Source: Sapria himalayana (lineage: Eukaryota > Streptophyta > Magnoliopsida > Malpighiales > Rafflesiaceae). From it: a DNA stretch of 64,000 bases. A program made the position numbers and the translations under genes. The stretch is taken from NCBI GenBank assembly GCA_029783825.1, contig JAREIK010003088.1:922084-986083 (forward strand), given 5' to 3'. The stretch's first letter is position 1, and each line of letters begins with the position of its first letter. The notes beneath the pieces are model-generated. The model worked only from the letters and a program-made list of their open reading frames with translations. It was not told the origin of the DNA and did not search any database. This document shows positions 62,088-64,000 of this stretch, piece after piece.

Positions 62088-62625
62088 CAGCACAAACACA
62101 CCCACACACCCACATACACACCCACATACACACACCCACCCACACACACCCACCCACACACACCACACACCACACACCACACCCACACCCACACCCACAC
62201 ACCACCCACGCCCACACCCACACCCACACACCACACCCACACCCACACCCACACCCACACACCACCCACACACCACACCCACACCCACACACCACCCACA
62301 CCACCCACACCCACACCCACACACCACACCCACACCCACACACCACACACCCACACCCACACACCACACACCCACACCCACACACCCACACACCACACCC
62401 ATACACCACACCCACACACCGCACACACCCACGCACACCACACACACCCACGCACACCACACACACCCACGCACACCACACACACCCACGCACACCACAC
62501 ACACCCACGCACACCACACACACCCACGCACACCACACACACCCACGCACTCCACACACACCCACGCACACCACACACACCCACGCACACCCACACACAC
62601 AACACGCGCGCGTGCACACACACCA
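62088..62625. repeat. CCCACA minisatellite with a 19-bp higher-order core
   Basis: About 340 bp of irregular (CCCACA)n/(CCACAC)n are followed by about nine copies of a 19-bp unit, CCCACGCACACCACACACA, between about 62428 and 62600. Because 19 is not a multiple of 3, each frame cycles through all codons of the unit. This explains why all frames stay open on one or both strands without being genes. The minus strand is G-rich (GGGTGT). Confidence 0.95.
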
Positions 62626-62629
62626 TAAG

Positions 62630-63110
62630 TAGATAAACATGTACTAAGCCCACCTAGAAGCAATATAAACAATTAATACACAATATATCTGAAGGAAGGA
62701 GAAAGGGAAAACAGATGATTATGTGTATCTACTCTACTTTTTACTCTGTTCAGCCTCTATATCCATGAATTCGCCGGTTACCCTGCTTCAGTTCAACGAA
62801 GATGAATGAGAGTTTATAAACGAAAATTCAAAATAAAAAAAAATCCAATAAAAATATCAAAATAGCAACAAGGGCTTAATACATACTCTAAATAATGAAA
62901 ATTATAATAATAATACTGTATATCACATATTTAGATATAAATACTAGCCATGATATTCATAAGATAATCATAATAATAACGTATGAGAGTTCACAAGAAA
63001 AACTAAAAATTAAAAAATAAATATAAATTACTAAATATCACCCCTATAAAAAATAAAATTTGAGACATAATTATTGCATAATTTAGACTTACAAGTGCAA
63101 CTTTAATTTT
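62630..63110. other. AT-rich gene-free stretch
   Basis: No gene, RNA or transposon end is visible. Confidence 0.5.
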
Positions 63111-63140
63111 TTTATAATAAATAAATAAATAAATAAATAA

Positions 63141-63206
<66 letters not shown>
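63111..63206. repeat. (AAAT)n followed by (AT)n microsatellite
   Basis: ATAAATAAATAA repeats to about 63146, then about 30 AT dinucleotides to 63206. Confidence 0.95.
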
Positions 63207-63212
<6 letters not shown>

Positions 63213-63460
63213 GTGGCATAATCAAAAAGAATATCCTATGCACCATTAGGCTTGAGCCTATAGTCATAATATATAGCTTCGAATCTAATCTTTCATGAGC
63301 AATAAAAATATAAGATAATCATTTAAGCTAATCTATATTTACACAATCTAACACTTCGTATTTGAATTTTGAAATATACATACTCTAATTTTAAATGGAA
63401 TTTATTAAGATCTTGTATTTTGTTTAAATATTTTTTAGTCAGTATTTAATTTTTTTTTTT

Positions 63461-64000
63461 TAGTTTTGTATAATTCCAAGCGTCTTCACCAAAGGGCAAT
63501 AGCCAATAGATATTGAGGTCAAGACTCATCAGACAGCCTATTTAACTTTCAAGGATAAAGTTGTCAACATATTAACCTCTCACATGGTCTGTATTAAATA
63601 TGAATTTAATATTTTTTAAATTTAGTACAATTCCAAGCGACTTCATCAAAGGACATGAGGTATTGAGTTCAAGACTCATTAGACATGACAATGGCATCTT
63701 AAGATTTCAAGGGTAAAGTTGTCAACATATAAACCCCTCGCACAGTCCGTATTCAACATAAGTTTAATTTCTTTTTAGTTAAGTACAACTACAAGCATCT
63801 TCATCAAAGGACGGTAGATATTGAGCTCAAGACTCATCAGACAAGGCCTATTTAAACTCAAGGGTAAAGTTGTCAGCATATTAATCTCTCACACAGCCTG
63901 TACTAAATATAAATTTAATTTTTTTTAGTTTAGTACAATTCCAAGCGACTTCATCAAAGGACGAGAGGTATTGAGTTCAAGACTTATCAGACATAGTATC
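63461..64000. repeat. Tandem repeat of 150-158-bp units, at least 3.5 copies, open to the right
   Basis: The landmark TTCCAAGCG begins at 63474, 63631 and 63939, and a diverged form (CTACAAGCA) lies at 63789. Spacings are therefore 157, 158 and 150 bp. Each unit also carries TTCATCAAAGG, ATTGAG-TCAAGACTCATCAGAC, GGGTAAAGTTGTCA-CATAT and CTCRCAC-G-CYGTATT, ending in a TTTAATTTTTTT tract. The array continues past the window edge. Confidence 0.85.

Noticed and set aside
62088..62625. CRISPR-like regular repeats
   Set aside because: The repeats are contiguous tandem units without unique spacers, in a plant nuclear sequence.
62019..62672. Five long frames (186-217 codons) on both strands, superficially like Pro/Thr/His- or Cys/Val/Gly-rich proteins
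   Set aside because: They arise from the CCCACA repeat and its 19-bp unit, which keep several frames open. There is no promoter, splice or conserved domain evidence.

Overview
This window looks like nuclear DNA of a flowering plant, probably a eudicot. It is AT-rich and full of retrotransposon debris. It holds three recognisable host genes with plant-type promoters and GT-AG introns, plus the 3' end of a fourth gene that uses a GC-AG intron. I cannot name the species. I see no organellar, bacterial or viral block, no CRISPR array and no rRNA or free-standing tRNA gene.

Layout: a 28-bp minisatellite (1-168); the last two exons of an unrecognised conserved plant gene (1231-1792); a tRNA-derived SINE with clean target-site duplications (2963-3126); CT, GT/CA and TA microsatellites (4.9-7.9 kb); a one-intron berberine-bridge-enzyme-like oxidoreductase gene, BBE-A (8434-10141). 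A retrotransposon block follows (about 11.0-27.5 kb). It contains a Copia gag remnant, a Gypsy family with long TCATGA-rich LTR-like repeats, a telomere-like CCTAAA tract, a 586-bp non-autonomous hAT element and a reverse-oriented Copia element. Next is a three-exon STP-type sugar/H+ symporter gene on the minus strand (27765-29552). A second repeat block (30.8-46.3 kb) contains a local direct repeat, a minus-strand Copia fragment, a minus-strand gag-only Gypsy element with two LTR-like arms, a plus-strand Copia element and a stray gag fragment. The intronless gene BBE-B (47505-49118) follows. The right side has a plus-strand Copia pol remnant, a 3.67-kb hAT element with an exact 8-bp target-site duplication (52804-56475), another Gypsy LTR-like copy, a G30 run, a truncated hAT end joined to a GA/GT microsatellite, a CCCACA-type minisatellite with a 19-bp core, and about 3.5 units of a 150-158-bp tandem repeat running off the right edge.

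The host genes are separate transcription units, not an operon. The two BBE-like proteins are predicted to be secreted flavoenzymes and the STP protein to take up monosaccharides at the plasma membrane, so all three act at or outside the cell surface. The most useful biochemical observation is a contrast between the two BBE-like enzymes. BBE-B keeps both covalent FAD anchors (His115, Cys178) and Val181 at the oxygen-gate position. BBE-A keeps His114 but has Tyr178 in place of the cysteine and Leu181 at the gate. I found no wholly new gene system. The best candidates for something undescribed are the TCATGA-rich LTR-like family, the terminal tandem repeat and the naturally cysteine-less BBE-A.
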